DNA from: Candidatus Gastranaerophilales bacterium
GTDB taxonomy: Bacteria > Cyanobacteriota > Vampirovibrionia > Gastranaerophilales > Gastranaerophilaceae
Length of the DNA: 48,311 nucleotides
Direction of reading: 5' to 3'
NCBI GenBank assembly: GCA_944323255.1
Contig: CALURU010000016.1
Span: 1-48,311 of the forward strand
The first letter of the stretch is position 1; each line of letters starts with the position of its first letter. The translations under genes and the position numbers were made by a program. Below, in pieces: positions 1 through 5,680 of the stretch. The notes beneath the pieces were generated by a model that saw nothing but the letters and a program-made list of their open reading frames with translations, was not told the DNA's origin and did not search any database.

Positions 1-59
1 GTCTTGCTTTTAGAATATTATCAAGTATTTAAACAATCAGTTAGCTGTCATTCTGGAAT

Positions 60-360
60 TGTTTGACAAAGCGAACCAAAATTTTTGTCATCCTGAACTT
101 GTTTCAGGATCTTAAAAATTTTGTGTGAGCCTGTCCTTACGAAGTGCAGATTCTAACCAACTTGAAGCTTCTGTTTCTAACCGGTAAGATCCCGAAATAA
201 ATTCGGGATGACATTTTATATTTTTGTCACCCTGAACTTGTTTCAGGGTCTTACCAAATAGATGTTATGACTATAAACCGGTAAGATTCTGAAAGGGGTA
301 AATATAGTTTGTAGGTTTAATTCTAAACCTCTCCGCTTGGTAGAAAAATTCAGAATGACA
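60..360. repeat. cluster of short palindromic intergenic repeats
   Basis: No gene is visible in the first 364 bases. The stretch holds several copies of an imperfect palindrome in both orientations: 87-114 (TGTCATCCTGAACTTG... then TTTCAGGATCTTA), 183-213 (GGTAAGATCCCGAAATAAAT then TCGGGATGACA) and 226-255, with a partial copy near 283-300. Each can fold as a hairpin with an arm of about 8-9 bp. Further copies lie at 680-710, 17740-17900 and 46617-46680, so this is a dispersed genomic family. Confidence 0.85.
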
Positions 361-364
361 ATAT

Positions 365-655
365 TTATTCCCAAGCTAAAGATAAATCTTTAAATTCCGG
401 ATTCATTTCCTTAATCAAGTTTATCTTCCACTCCCTATGCCAACGCTTTAATTGTTTTTCACGATTTAGGGCTGCGTCAACAGAGTCAGTCAATTCATAA
501 TATACCAATCTGTCAACATTATATTTTTTCGTAAAACCATCAACTACTTTATTTTTATGCTCCCAAACTCTTTTTTGCAAATTACCTGTAACTCCTATAT
601 AAAAAGAGGTTTGAGAATAATTAGTCATTATATAGACAGCATAAGTTTTGCTCAT
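365..655 (-). CDS. GIY-YIG nuclease family protein (UvrC-like single domain)
   Basis: This is a 96-residue stand-alone GIY-YIG domain. The first strand reads YAVYIMTN (VYI replaces GIY) and the second reads FYIGVTGN (YIG). The conserved Arg lies in LQKRVWEHK and the metal-binding Glu in LNREKQLKRWHREWK, matching the small YhbQ/endonuclease-like group. Full length for this group is about 80-100 residues, so it looks intact. The family cleaves DNA through a single metal ion. Stand-alone members are widespread, and their role in repair or mobile DNA is mostly unknown. It sits alone between palindromic repeats, with no obvious Shine-Dalgarno. Confidence 0.9.
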   Translation of the reverse strand: MSKTYAVYIMTNYSQTSFYIGVTGNLQKRVWEHKNKVVDGFTKKYNVDRLVYYELTDSVDAALNREKQLKRWHREWKINLIKEMNPEFKDLSLAWE

Positions 656-679
656 AGACTAATTATAACACGCCAAGCC

Positions 680-710
680 GGTAAGATCCCGAAACAAGTT
701 CGGGATGACA
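680..710. repeat. palindromic intergenic repeat copy
   Basis: Copy of the GGTAAGATCCCGAAACAAGT / TCGGGATGACA family. Its right half is the start of the segment duplicated in inverted orientation at 17403-17679. Confidence 0.8.
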
Positions 711-975
711 GCACGCTTAGTGTCAACTAACAAGTATAAAAGGAGGTATTATGAAAATCAGAAAAGATGTAAACGTAATAATCACATTTGACGACAAAGA
801 ATATTCGGAAGAAGAAACCGCATTTCTTTATCAACAATTTTTTGAGAGTTTAGCAAAAATCAAAGGAGTAAAAATTCCGGAATATGCCGAAAAGGCTTTA
901 GCGAAGGCTCTTAGAGCCAAAGAAAAAATATCTAAAGAGATTCGAACCCCTAAAACTGACAATACAAAAGAGTTC
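699..975 (+). repeat. inverted long repeat, left copy (277 bp)
   Basis: Bases 699-975 pair with the reverse complement of 17403-17679 without any gap (each pair of positions sums to 18378). I count about 10 mismatches, roughly 96% identity. The copy includes a palindromic-repeat end, a 40-base leader, the Shine-Dalgarno and nearly the whole small CDS. Homology stops at the end of the CDS. Confidence 0.9.
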
Positions 976-978
976 TAG
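751..978 (+). CDS. small acidic/basic hypothetical protein, copy A of an inverted duplicate
   Basis: This 75-residue protein starts behind a strong Shine-Dalgarno (AAAGGAGGTATT-ATG). It has a short beta-like N-terminus (NVIITFDDKEYSEEE) and then a charged helical C-terminus rich in Lys, Glu and Ala. I do not recognise the family. A close copy lies on the minus strand at 17376-17627, with 7 of 75 residues changed (F/I, A/T, E/G, A/V, I/T, P/S, N/S) and only two silent codon changes. The 75-residue protein at 2087-2314 shares the same plan (N-x-I-x3-FD ... EEE), so the window may hold three members of one family. Confidence 0.75.
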   Translation: MKIRKDVNVIITFDDKEYSEEETAFLYQQFFESLAKIKGVKIPEYAEKALAKALRAKEKISKEIRTPKTDNTKEF

Positions 979-1003
979 CGATTTTTAAAAACTTCTTTCA
1001 AAA

Positions 1004-1083
1004 TGCTCGAAATCTGCAAACATAGACCACAAGCGAAAAGCCACTAAAAAAGAGCCTTTTCGGCTCTTTTTAGAAATGGTGGT
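1004..1083 (-). other. orphan tRNA 3'-trailer (terminator plus CCA-like end) without a tRNA
   Basis: Read on the minus strand, 1013-1072 aligns with about 84% identity over 60 bases to 13741-13800, the terminator and trailer of tRNA-Met. Directly upstream of the hairpin is CACCACCATTT, resembling the CCA end plus spacer seen after tRNA-Val (CCCACCATTT). No cloverleaf can be drawn from the adjoining bases 1084-1160. I read it as the leftover trailer of a lost or replaced tRNA gene. Confidence 0.55.
1046..1072 (-). terminator. Rho-independent terminator (bidirectional hairpin)
   Basis: AAAAAGAGCC-TTTT-CGGCTCTTTTT gives an 8-9 bp stem with A and T tracts on both sides. It can end the small CDS at 751-978 on the plus strand, and it is the same hairpin type that follows tRNA-Met. 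Confidence 0.8.
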
Positions 1084-1206
1084 GCAGAGGTTACAAAGTT
1101 AGAACTTATAATCAATAAATTTATTGAAAAAGTCCGTACTTTTGAAATGTTTGAACTTGGTAGAATGATTGATAGTATAAATTTGAGAAAAGTTGATTAA
1201 CTAAGT

Positions 1207-2022
1207 CTAAATTAATGAATCAGGAATTGTTCTTTTAGATATACTTTTTAGAGTAACTGGAATATTTTCATAATCAATTAAGGTTAGTTTTTCTAACGCA
1301 AACTCCAAACCAATTATTTTTGAAATAATAAAATTTTTGTATTTATTCAATTTTTCATCAAAATTCAAATTTATAATTTCGTTTTTTATATTTTCATCGC
1401 TAAACGAATTTTCTATAATGGAAAATTGTAAATCCAATCCTGTTACAAGAAAATCAATTAATTCTTTATATTTATTATGTCTATATTCTTTTATTTGCTC
1501 ATTTTCTTTAAATAAACTATATATTAAATCACTAGAATTTTTTAAACTAACCGCAACTATTTCTAATATCATAGAAATATACTCAATCTCTGCTCCAATT
1601 CCATATTTCTTAAATATCATTTGATTTTTAAAATAAAAATCGGGAATTTTTTTTGCCTCTTTATAATGCATATTTATTGTGTCCATTAATAAATATTTAT
1701 TATTTTCATCCATATAAAAGCCATGTAAATATTGAGCTGAAAATAAAGTATTTATCAGCCAAATAGCAGAATCACATGACTTAAAGCATATATCTCTAAA
1801 TTCTATAATTTTTCTTGCTTCATTTTTTATAAATTCATCACTTAGCCATTGTTCTTTTTGTTGTTTTAATTGTTGTGTAAATTGTTTATCTAAGTTATTG
1901 TTTCTTGAATTTGTGTATAAAATAGAAATTATTAAAACAATAATAGGAACCAATATTTGTCCAACAATACCAACTATATCAAGCCAATCTTTTGAATTAT
2001 TATTTAAATAAAAATTAAACAT
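1207..2022 (-). CDS. hypothetical membrane-anchored helical protein
   Basis: This 271-residue protein has one predicted N-terminal membrane segment (about residues 14-37, DIVGIVGQILVPIIVLIISI), followed by a basic coiled-coil stretch with repeated Gln/Lys (about 45-60) and a long alpha-helical cytoplasmic domain rich in Ile, Asn, Lys and Phe. A good Shine-Dalgarno (GAAAGGAAACC-ATG) supports the start. The base composition is even more AT-rich than the neighbours and it sits beside tRNA debris, consistent with recent acquisition. One-TM plus helical-domain proteins occur among phage-defence genes, but nothing here identifies a function. Confidence 0.75.
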   Translation of the reverse strand: MFNFYLNNNSKDWLDIVGIVGQILVPIIVLIISILYTNSRNNNLDKQFTQQLKQQKEQWLSDEFIKNEARKIIEFRDICFKSCDSAIWLINTLFSAQYLHGFYMDENNKYLLMDTINMHYKEAKKIPDFYFKNQMIFKKYGIGAEIEYISMILEIVAVSLKNSSDLIYSLFKENEQIKEYRHNKYKELIDFLVTGLDLQFSIIENSFSDENIKNEIINLNFDEKLNKYKNFIISKIIGLEFALEKLTLIDYENIPVTLKSISKRTIPDSLI

Positions 2023-2086
2023 GGTTTCCTTTCATTATCCCTATTATAGAACAAATAATTTTCTGTTTAAAAGAAGGGAGAACATT

Positions 2087-2314
2087 ATGACAACAAAGAA
2101 ACCAAATTTTATTGTTAAATTTGACAATTCAAACCCAACAGAGGAAGAAAGAGCAAAAGCCATTTGTGATTTAATTTTATGTTTAATGAAATTATCAGCA
2201 AAGCAAGAGGCTAAAAAGTTTAAAACGAAAAAAGAGCAAAAAGAATATGAACAAAATTTTTCTAATTTTGCCTCAAAAGCCTTATATAACAACAATTTTG
2301 ACGACAAAAAATAA
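2087..2314 (+). CDS. small hypothetical protein (75 aa), possible relative of the 751-978 product
   Basis: The start is placed at the ATG behind GAAGGGAGAACATT rather than at an upstream in-frame ATG at 2021 that lacks a ribosome site and overlaps the divergent gene. The product has the order KPNFIVKFDNSNPTEEERAK and then a helix with a Lys-rich tail. It shares length (75) and the N-terminal pattern N-x-I-x3-FD...EEE with the duplicated small protein at 751-978. The similarity is weak and needs a profile search. Function unknown. Confidence 0.65.
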   Translation: MTTKKPNFIVKFDNSNPTEEERAKAICDLILCLMKLSAKQEAKKFKTKKEQKEYEQNFSNFASKALYNNNFDDKK

Positions 2315-2429
2315 TAAAATTGTGCTCAAACTTCTAAGACTCTCGTTATTATTGCGTTTTGGTGATTGGTTGTTTTTGGTGTCTGCCTTGTTTGAACAAG
2401 TGCAGAGTCGAAAAGCCCCATTTTGACAA

Positions 2430-2461
2430 TAAAAAAAGAAGTCTTAATGACTTCTTTTTAA
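2430..2461 (-). terminator. terminator after tRNA-Val (bidirectional)
   Basis: AAAAAAAGAAGTC-TTAAT-GACTTCTTTTT forms an 8-bp-plus stem with T tracts on both strands. It lies one base beyond the CCA end of tRNA-Val on the minus strand and also faces the small CDS ending at 2314. Confidence 0.8.
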
Positions 2462-2462
2462 A

Positions 2463-2538
2463 TGGTGGGCGTTAGAAGACTCGAACTTCTGACCCTCTCC
2501 TTGTAAGGGAGACGCTCTACCAACTGAGCTAAACGCCC
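2463..2538 (-). tRNA. tRNA-Val (anticodon TAC)
   Basis: The 76-nt cloverleaf on the minus strand has acceptor GGGCGTT/AACGCCC, a D arm GCTC-AGTTGGTA-GAGC, anticodon stem TCTCC/GGAGA with loop CTTACAA (anticodon TAC), variable loop GGGTC, and T arm AGAAG-TTCGAGT-CTTCT. Discriminator A is followed by an encoded CCA. All stems pair perfectly. The terminator follows immediately. It is preceded by a partial copy of its own 5' end 132 bases upstream. Confidence 0.97.
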
Positions 2539-2694
2539 GCACCTGTATTCTTTTGTCATTTGTTCAGTTGGTAGAGCGTCCGTATCTTAGAACCGCTCGG
2601 CTCAACCTCCTAAACCTTTTGCTTATGCTTCTAGCCTTGCCGCCTCGCTGGGCAACTGAGCTAAACGCCCGCACCTGTATTCTTTTATCACTTG
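2521..2694 (-). repeat. partial duplication of tRNA-Val leader and 5' end, period 132
   Basis: Bases 2521-2562 (first 18 nt of the tRNA plus 24 nt of leader) recur at 2653-2694 with two mismatches, an offset of exactly 132. In the remnant the tRNA breaks off after GGGCGTTTAGCTCAGTTG. The 90-base insert between them carries, at 2564-2580, an exact 17-base inverted copy of the tRNA D-arm segment at 2511-2527. The insert is therefore antisense to the D arm of both copies. Confidence 0.85.
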
Positions 2695-2797
2695 GGTTTG
2701 CACCCTTTTGGCGGAACCAGACTTTATAGTCTATTTACCCCCGGCTGTCAACAGAATTTATATTAATTCAAACAAAATTCAATGTCAAATACTTTGT

Positions 2798-2803
2798 TAT
2801 AAT
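2798..2803 (+). promoter_or_regulatory. candidate -10 box for pepA
   Basis: A perfect TATAAT hexamer lies 72 bases before the pepA start. No convincing -35 is seen. The leader of about 65 nt ends in the Shine-Dalgarno AAAGGAG. Confidence 0.4.
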
Positions 2804-2874
2804 AATCTAATTAGCGTATTTAAAACAAAATTCAAATTATATACAATACTAGAATAAGAAAGGAGTTTTGATAT

Positions 2875-4275
2875 ATGGAAATCAAAGTTGTTCAGGATGC
2901 AAAAAGTATTGAATCCGACATTCTTGTGGTAAACAAGTTTGAAGAAGAAAATACAACAAATGATCTTGCTAACAAATACGCTGTTGAGCAGGATAATTTT
3001 AAAGGTAAATTCGGCGAAACATACCTTCTTCCGACATACGGTCAAGAAATTTACAAAAAAGTTCTTGTCCTTGGATTAGGAAAGAGAGCAGAGTTTAACC
3101 CGAATAAAATGAGAGAAGCTGTTGCAAAAGCAATCAAGAAATGTATGCAAATGGAGGCTAAAAAAGTTTCCTTCTCTCTCAACGGAATTGAATTTGATTA
3201 TTCGGAACAATTCGCAATGGGAGCATTTATTGCAGATTATGCTTTTGATAAATATAAATCGGAAAAGAAAGACAACAAGGTTCAGGAAGTTTACGTTCAG
3301 GCTAACGCTGATATCGTAAAAAAAGCAGAAAAAATTGCCGCAGCTATGACATTTGCAAGAAATCTTGCAAATGAGCCGGCTCAATTTGCTACCCCGACAG
3401 AGCTTGCTAACATTGCGTGTGATTTTGGTCTGGACACAAAAATATACAACAAAGAAGAGTGCGAAAAAATGGGTATGGGGGCATTCCTTGCCGTATCAAG
3501 AGGAAGCGCTCAAGAACCTAAATTCATCCATATGAAATATCAGGTTGACAACCCTAAAAAGAAAATCGCCATAATCGGTAAAGGTATAACCTTTGATAGC
3601 GGTGGATTGGATATCAAACCGCCTTCATCCATGCTTACAATGAAAGATGATATGTCTGCCGCAGCTTGTGTTTTAGGCGTAATGAGCATCTTACGAGAAT
3701 TTCATCCGCAGGTGGAAGTTCACGGTATCATTGCGGCTTGCGAAAACATGCCGGGCTGTTCAGCTTACAAGCCGGGGGATATCTTAACCGCAATGAACGG
3801 AAAGACTATTGAAGTTGATAATACTGATGCAGAAGGCAGGCTGACTCTTGCCGATGCGCTCTGTTATGCCTGCGAACTCGGTGTTGATGAAGTAATTGAT
3901 CTTGCAACACTTACAGGCGCCTGCATGGTAGCTTTAGGCACAAATGCGGCAGGTATTATGGGTAATGATGAAGGCTTGGTCAAAAATCTTATTGCCACTG
4001 CGGAAAGAAACGGTGAAAGATACTGGGAGCTTCCTTTATGGGAAGAATATTTTGACAGTCTCAAAAGCGACATTGCGGATATGAAAAATACCGGTGCACG
4101 CTGGGGCGGCGCATCAATTGCCGGCGTTTTCCTGCAAAAGTTCGTAAAAGATGTAAAATGGGCTCACATTGATATTGCGGGTACTGCTTTCCTTGATAAA
4201 CCTCAGAAAGAATTTATCAAAGGTGCGACCGGCGCAGGTGTAAGAACACTTTTAAATTACATTTTGGAACAATAA
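2875..4275 (+). CDS. pepA: leucyl aminopeptidase (M17 family)
   Basis: This cytosolic zinc/manganese aminopeptidase removes N-terminal residues from peptides during protein turnover. At 466 residues it is slightly shorter than the usual 480-505. The C-terminal catalytic domain carries the signature NTDAEGRL at 316-323. The expected M17 metal ligands are present: K236, D241, D259, D318 and E320. The catalytic pair corresponding to E. coli K282/R356 is K248/R322. The N-terminal 150 residues form the less conserved macro-like domain. The start has a strong ribosome site (AAAGGAG, 8 bases from ATG). It is monocistronic, with its own terminator at 4297-4322. Confidence 0.95.
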   Translation: MEIKVVQDAKSIESDILVVNKFEEENTTNDLANKYAVEQDNFKGKFGETYLLPTYGQEIYKKVLVLGLGKRAEFNPNKMREAVAKAIKKCMQMEAKKVSFSLNGIEFDYSEQFAMGAFIADYAFDKYKSEKKDNKVQEVYVQANADIVKKAEKIAAAMTFARNLANEPAQFATPTELANIACDFGLDTKIYNKEECEKMGMGAFLAVSRGSAQEPKFIHMKYQVDNPKKKIAIIGKGITFDSGGLDIKPPSSMLTMKDDMSAAACVLGVMSILREFHPQVEVHGIIAACENMPGCSAYKPGDILTAMNGKTIEVDNTDAEGRLTLADALCYACELGVDEVIDLATLTGACMVALGTNAAGIMGNDEGLVKNLIATAERNGERYWELPLWEEYFDSLKSDIADMKNTGARWGGASIAGVFLQKFVKDVKWAHIDIAGTAFLDKPQKEFIKGATGAGVRTLLNYILEQ

Positions 4276-4296
4276 TTACAAACTATTAAGAATAAT

Positions 4297-4324
4297 GGCG
4301 GGGTGCAAAGCACCCCGCCCCATT
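4297..4324 (+). terminator. terminator of pepA
   Basis: GGCGGGGTGC-AAA-GCACCCCGCC is a perfect 10-bp GC-rich stem followed by CCATTTTTATA. Confidence 0.85.
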
Positions 4325-4495
4325 TTTATAATTGTCAAACAAATATACTTAATCAGCACATATACATTTATTCATTTATTTAATATATTTACTAAAAATA
4401 AAAGCTATGTTAATTTAATTATTGTAGGGCTTAGCACTATGCTAACTTCGTCACACACATTCTCGAGGAAATTGGACGAAAGGAGGCGAATAGCT

Positions 4496-4573
4496 ATGAT
4501 TGACAAAATAATAATGCTACTATTAGCAACTTCAATCACAATAGTAGCATTAAAACTATTAATTCAATCGTAG
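4496..4573 (+). CDS. 25-residue hydrophobic peptide, type I toxin-like
   Basis: An ATG sits behind the near-perfect Shine-Dalgarno AAAGGAGGCGAATAGCT. It encodes a 25-residue peptide with a charged start (MIDK) and a single membrane helix (IIMLLLATSITIVALKLLI). The coding bases contain an exact 11-base inverted repeat (ATGCTACTATT ... AATAGTAGCAT), so the mRNA folds on itself. A terminator-like stem follows at once. Peptides of this shape are typical of type I (RNA-antitoxin) toxins and holin-like toxins. No antitoxin RNA has been demonstrated, so the function is inferred. A second candidate lies at 24958-25050. Confidence 0.6.
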   Translation: MIDKIIMLLLATSITIVALKLLIQS

Positions 4574-4632
4574 GGTGCGAAGAAGAGTCTTTAAGCCTGC
4601 TTATTTTTAAAGGCTCTCGCCCTACTTTTTTA
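4570..4632 (+). terminator. terminator-like hairpin after the small peptide
   Basis: GTAGGG...GAGTCTTT pairs imperfectly with AAAGGCTC...CCCTAC, followed by TTTTTTATTATTT. It starts at the stop codon of the 25-residue peptide. Confidence 0.6.
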
Positions 4633-4698
4633 TTATTTACTATTTTTTATAAGTTGTCAATAGATCTTTGTTGTGATTCGGGCAATATTGTTCTTAAT

Positions 4699-4920
4699 CT
4701 ATATATCTTCAGTATCAACAAAAGTTATTTTGTACCCCAGAATTTCCGCTATAAGTAAAACTTCGTTGTATGTTATACTACCTCTAATAAGTTTATTTGA
4801 AAGATTATTGGAACTATAATTTTTTCCCATTTCCTCGGATAATAACTTGCAAAGTTCCTTCATTTTAATATTTTTTGCCGCTAATAACGATTTTATTTGT
4901 TCTCTGGCTTTCATACTCAT
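4699..4920 (-). CDS. small HTH (Cro/CI-like) DNA-binding protein
   Basis: This protein of about 73 residues begins MSMKAREQIKSLLAAKN. The pattern MKELCKLLSEEMG...SSNNLSNKLIRGSITYNEVLLIAEILGY matches a five-helix HTH_3-type fold, with the recognition helix around NLSNKL. The first in-frame ATG at 4968 lies upstream of the promoter, so I place the start at 4920. There TTGTCA, 17 bases, TATAAT and 7 bases precede ATG, implying a leaderless mRNA. It is divergent from the HTH gene at 5054, with repeated AATAAGTG/CACTTATT sites between them. A mutually regulating pair is plausible. Confidence 0.75.
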   Translation of the reverse strand: MSMKAREQIKSLLAAKNIKMKELCKLLSEEMGKNYSSNNLSNKLIRGSITYNEVLLIAEILGYKITFVDTEDI

Positions 4921-4927
4921 GTTAATA

Positions 4928-4956
4928 ATTATACTAATACATGAAAATGTTGACAA
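4928..4956 (-). promoter_or_regulatory. sigma-70-type promoter of the minus-strand HTH gene, leaderless
   Basis: On the minus strand TTGTCA (4956-4951) and TATAAT (4933-4928) are separated by exactly 17 bases. The ATG follows 7 bases after the -10, which is where transcription should begin. No Shine-Dalgarno is present. Confidence 0.75.
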
Positions 4957-5015
4957 ATAAGTGTACAAGATATATAATTAAATCACTTATTAGTGAAATT
5001 TAACTCTGATTAGTG
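4956..5015. promoter_or_regulatory. putative operator array between divergent HTH genes
   Basis: AATAAGTG at 4956-4963, its inverse CACTTATT at 4984-4991, a palindrome TCACT-TATT-AGTGA at 4983-4996 and a further GATTAGTG at 5008-5015. The first half-site touches the -35 of the minus-strand gene. Direct spacing between TTAGTG copies is about 20 bases, two helical turns. Confidence 0.55.
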
Positions 5016-5053
5016 TGTTTATATTTTACATTTATTAATAATGTGAGGTAATT

Positions 5054-5302
5054 ATGAGAAAAAAGCTATTTTTTGAATTTATAGGAGCAAGAATTAAATA
5101 TTATAGAGAGAAAAACGAATTAACAATTGACGAATTAGCTTCAAAATCAGGTTTACGCAAGCAATATATGGAAAAAATAGAAAGCGGAAAAGCTTATGGT
5201 CTTTCTACGACAAAATTTTTTAAAATTGCAGAAGCATTACAAACAACAACCTCTAATCTGGTAAAGGGATGGGAAGAATTTGAAAGTAATTCTAATAAGT
5301 AG
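5054..5302 (+). CDS. HTH-type transcriptional regulator (XRE family)
   Basis: An 82-residue protein that is essentially one HTH_3 domain: IGARIKYYREKNELTIDELA, then the turn and recognition helix SGLRKQYMEKIESGK, then STTKFFKIAEALQTTTSNLV. It follows a Shine-Dalgarno (TGAGGTAATT-ATG). There is no additional sensor domain, so it probably binds DNA as a dimer, like Cro or C2-type repressors. It is divergent from the second HTH gene at 4699-4920, with which it shares the operator-like repeats. Confidence 0.85.
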   Translation: MRKKLFFEFIGARIKYYREKNELTIDELASKSGLRKQYMEKIESGKAYGLSTTKFFKIAEALQTTTSNLVKGWEEFESNSNK

Positions 5303-5680
5303 TGTGGAGCTTGCTCCACAAGAGTTATTGTTAGGTAAAACCTGACTTACATTTCTACAAGCCACGCATCATTACGAGTGAACAATCCAAGACAGCCCGA
5401 AGCAATCTTAAACGAGGTTAACCCCTCACCCGAATTTCTAAGTTCGCTAAACGCTCACTAAGAAATTCTTCCCTCTCCCACAAGGGGCGAGGGGAAAGTA
5501 ATTTCTTGCCATTGTACTATCGGTGTCTTTTCTGTTAACATTTTGTTTCTTCTTTTCTTTTTCTTTTTAGTAAAGAAAAAGTTCACTAAACAAACTGTAA
5601 AAGTTACTCTTTGAGGGTGACAGGGCAAAAAAGCCTGATTGGTAATTTTACAATTGTCACCCGACAAAATGTATTTACCC
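5303..5680. repeat. intergenic region with hairpins and dispersed repeat pieces
   Basis: No coding sequence is convincing here. The stretch holds a hairpin GTGGAGC-TT-GCTCCAC just after the regulator. It then has a repeat built of CCCCTCACCC, the 8-bp inverted arms GAATTTCT/AGAAATTC around TTCGCTAAACGCTCAC, and CCCTCTCCCACAAGGGGCGA. At 5557-5583 is a 27-base hairpin sequence that recurs inverted at 48131-48157. Similar TTCGCTTACGCTCAC wording occurs at 8462-8476. Confidence 0.7.

Noticed and set aside
1048..1199. Short open frame downstream of the orphan terminator (ending LGRMIDSINLRKVD)
   Set aside because: There is no start codon or ribosome site near its beginning, and an in-frame stop lies just upstream. 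It may be a gene remnant, but it is too short to support.
4295..4495. Upstream extension of the 25-residue peptide
   Set aside because: It begins inside the pepA terminator and lacks a ribosome site. The clear Shine-Dalgarno is just before 4496.
4699..5302. Prophage or integrative element
   Set aside because: Apart from the HTH pair there is no integrase, attachment-site pair or structural gene.
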